Shown here one piece after another: positions 35,761-37,605 of a stretch of DNA of 37,605 nucleotides. The notes beneath the pieces are model-generated. The model was given only the letters and a program-made list of their open reading frames with translations, did not search any database and was not told where the DNA came from. Position 1 is the first letter of the stretch. Each line of letters starts with the position of its first letter. The DNA lies in NCBI RefSeq assembly GCF_016863635.1, contig NZ_BOPG01000122.1, forward strand, positions 1-37,605, read 5' to 3'. The position numbers and the translations under genes were made by a program. Source of the stretch: Virgisporangium aurantiacum (lineage in GTDB: Bacteria > Actinomycetota > Actinomycetes > Mycobacteriales > Micromonosporaceae).

Positions 35761-35781
35761 GCTGGCAGCGAGGATGAGAGC

Positions 35782-36438
35782 GTGCGAATCCTGGTAGCAG
35801 AAGACGAGAAGATCATCGCGGACGCGGTCGCCGAATGGCTGCGCCGCGAGGCGTTCGCCGTCGACGTGGTCCACGACGGCGACGCCGCCCTGGAGCGCCT
35901 GGGCGTGAACGACTACGACGTGGTCGTGCTCGACCGCGACCTGCCCGTGGTACACGGCGACGAGGTCTGCCGGGCGATAGTGGAGTCGGGTGCGCCCGTG
36001 CGGGTGCTCATGCTGACCGCCGCCGCGGCGGTGCGTGACAGGGTCGCCGGGCTGGCCCTCGGCGCCGACGACTATCTCATCAAGCCGTTCGCGTTCGCCG
36101 AACTCTCCGCGCGAGTGCACGCGCTGATACGCCGTGCCCGCCCGGCGGCGCCGCCGGTGTTGGAACGAGCCGGCATCCGCCTCGACCCGGCGCTGCGCGA
36201 GGTGTTCCGGAACGGACGGCCGATTCCCTTGGTGAACAAGGAGTTCGCGGTACTCACCGAACTCCTTCTTGCCGAAGGCGCCGTCGTCTCTACAGAACAG
36301 TTGCTGGAAAAGGCGTGGGACGAACACACCGACCCGTTTACCAACGTCGTGCGGGTCACCGTGATGAAGCTACGCCGCAAGCTCGGCGAACCACAGGTGG
36401 TCGAGACCGTACCCGGGGTGGGGTACCGCGTCCGATGA
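35782..36438 (+). CDS. OmpR-family response regulator
   Basis: A 218-residue two-component regulator. The receiver has the acidic pair (AEDE, 6-9), phospho-acceptor Asp 51 (VVVLDRDLP), Thr 79 and Lys 101 (KPF). The C-terminal winged helix, about 125-218, has NKEFAVLTELLLAEGAVVS, then VRVTVMKLRRKLG and the closing VPGVGYRVR. GTG 35782 is supported by GAGGA 7 nt upstream. It overlaps the histidine kinase by 4 nt (ATGA). It is divergent from the efflux operon and probably controls that operon and itself through the dyad at 35718-35760. Confidence 0.93.
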   Translation: MRILVAEDEKIIADAVAEWLRREAFAVDVVHDGDAALERLGVNDYDVVVLDRDLPVVHGDEVCRAIVESGAPVRVLMLTAAAAVRDRVAGLALGADDYLIKPFAFAELSARVHALIRRARPAAPPVLERAGIRLDPALREVFRNGRPIPLVNKEFAVLTELLLAEGAVVSTEQLLEKAWDEHTDPFTNVVRVTVMKLRRKLGEPQVVETVPGVGYRVR

Positions 36439-37604
36439 AAAGCTGGACGATCCGCGTGCGTCTGACCGTCCTGTACGGCAGCTTCTTCTTCGTCGCCGGC
36501 GCGCTCCTGCTCGGCGTCACCTACCTCCTGGTCGAACGGAGCCTCGACCGACGGGCCGACGCCAGCCCCGGCCTCGTCGCATCGCTACCGAACTGGACAA
36601 CGACGGCGCGCAACGACGAACAGACGGCCGAGACGATACGGGGACTGATCGAGGACCAACAACGGTTCCAGAACGAAACCATGGACTCGCTGCTCACCCA
36701 GGGCTCGATCGCGCTGGTTGGGGTCGGTGTCCTCGCCGTCGCCTTCGGCTGGCTGCTGGCCGGTCGCGTGCTGCAGCCACTGCAACGCATCACCGAGACC
36801 GCGCAGCGGATCGCCGGTGCGGAGGGAGTCGGTCGCGGCCTGCACGAACGAATCGCGCTGGCCGGACCCCGCGACGAGGTCAAGCGACTGGCCGACACAT
36901 TCGATCTCATGCTGGAACGCCTCGACCGCTCCTTCGACGGGCAGCGGCGCTTCGTCGCCAACGCCTCCCATGAGCTACGAACACCACTGGCCATGAACCG
37001 GGCGTTGGTCGAGTTGGCCATCACCCGGGCTGACGTCGCCGACGAGACGCGGCAACTGGGTGAGGCGCTGCTGGGCGTCAACGAGCGACACGAACGGCTG
37101 ATCGAAGGACTGCTGGTGCTCGCCGACGCCGAAAACGAAATCGGCGACCGATCGCTCGTCGACCTGTCCGACATCGCCCGGCACATCCTCGGCCACACCA
37201 CCGTGCCAGCCGTACAGCAACGGCAAGACCTGCATCCGGCCACGACGTCCGGCGACCCCATCCTGCTGGAACGCCTGACCCACAACCTGCTCGAAAACGG
37301 CGCGCGCCACAACGTTGCCGGCGGCTGGGTCTCCGTCTCCACCACCACCACACCCGGCTGGGCCGTCCTCACCGTGACCAACACCGGCCCCATCGTCCCC
37401 GTGTACGAGGTCGAGACGCTGTTCCAACCGTTCCGCCGGTTACGCGGCGAGCGGATCGGCGGCGGCCGCGGATTCGGCCTCGGCCTGTCGATCGTCCGTG
37501 CCATCGCCCGCGCCCATGGCGGAACAGCCACCGCCGTCCCGAGGGACGGCGGTGGTCTCACTGTGACGGTTCTGCTTCCCTTCGCTGCTCCGGTGACGCG
37601 TTGA
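36435..37604 (+). CDS. Sensor histidine kinase
   Basis: A 389-residue membrane kinase paired with the preceding regulator. TM1 is about 11-33. A short extracytoplasmic loop of about 55 residues follows, then TM2 about 90-110, HAMP about 111-165, and HisKA with phospho-acceptor His 179 (FVANASHELRTPLAM). The ATPase domain has an N box (LTHNLLENGARHN) and a G box (GRGFGLGLSIVRAIARAHGG). The small loop suggests sensing at or in the membrane, as in intramembrane-sensing kinases tied to antibiotic efflux. The start ATG overlaps the regulator stop. The stop codon is one base before the window end. Confidence 0.93.
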   Translation: MKSWTIRVRLTVLYGSFFFVAGALLLGVTYLLVERSLDRRADASPGLVASLPNWTTTARNDEQTAETIRGLIEDQQRFQNETMDSLLTQGSIALVGVGVLAVAFGWLLAGRVLQPLQRITETAQRIAGAEGVGRGLHERIALAGPRDEVKRLADTFDLMLERLDRSFDGQRRFVANASHELRTPLAMNRALVELAITRADVADETRQLGEALLGVNERHERLIEGLLVLADAENEIGDRSLVDLSDIARHILGHTTVPAVQQRQDLHPATTSGDPILLERLTHNLLENGARHNVAGGWVSVSTTTTPGWAVLTVTNTGPIVPVYEVETLFQPFRRLRGERIGGGRGFGLGLSIVRAIARAHGGTATAVPRDGGGLTVTVLLPFAAPVTR

Positions 37605-37605
37605 T

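Noticed and set aside
1..37605. tRNA, rRNA, riboswitch or CRISPR array
   Set aside because: I found no cloverleaf-like conserved T-loop segments, no regularly spaced direct repeats and no known leader motif when reading both strands by eye; a covariance-model scan was not possible.

Overview
The window is high-GC actinobacterial DNA, probably from a motile or mycelial member of the Micromonosporaceae. This is an inference from the GC-rich codon use, the GTG starts, a chemotaxis receptor with a FliA-like promoter, and a giant kinase/ATPase/GGDEF protein. No rRNA or tRNA gene is present, so the assignment is not firm. I see no tRNA, CRISPR array or intact insertion sequence.

Layout. (1) 1-3180: a decayed response-regulator fragment at the left edge, an intact methyl-accepting chemotaxis receptor, then about 800 bp of insertion-sequence debris with two unrelated transposase remnants, both frameshifted and truncated. 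(2) 3182-11710: an oligosaccharide-use locus. A LacI-type regulator and a large GH35-GH51 fusion enzyme (beta-galactosidase plus alpha-L-arabinofuranosidase) face a sugar ABC importer (Tat lipoprotein binding protein plus two permeases, no ATPase) across a 277-bp control region. That region holds a well-formed promoter and palindromes. The likely substrate is arabinogalactan-type oligosaccharide. (3) 11913-23421: a second arabinan/galactan block that looks imported and partly decayed. It has a frameshifted MalG-type permease with no partner genes and a GH43::GH51 chimera whose middle is out of frame. It also has an intact AraC regulator, a DUF5107-TPR protein, an aldose-1-epimerase-like protein and a secreted modular GH43 enzyme with tandem CBM5/12-like modules. 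By eye, leucine is mostly CTC here and CTG in the neighbouring block.

(4) 23992-26083: an ECF41-type sigma factor with a C-terminal SnoaL-like domain and its usual kind of partner, an FAD oxidoreductase preceded by an ECF41-like promoter. (5) 26463-31643: a 1726-residue Ser/Thr kinase, STAND-like ATPase, helical-repeat, GAF-GAF-GGDEF protein, a possible link between kinase signalling and c-di-GMP. (6) 31680-37604: a fragment of another FtsX-type permease, a strong hairpin terminator, and a four-gene efflux operon (MacB-like permease, ATPase, HlyD-like adaptor, small Cys-repeat lipoprotein). The operon is divergent from an OmpR-type response regulator and histidine kinase. A nested, perfectly centred dyad lies between the two units and is the obvious candidate operator.

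How the parts may work together: regions 2 and 3 probably both serve breakdown and uptake of arabinose- and galactose-containing plant polymers, the first intact and the second scavenged. Regions 4 to 6 are three independent signalling or stress modules.
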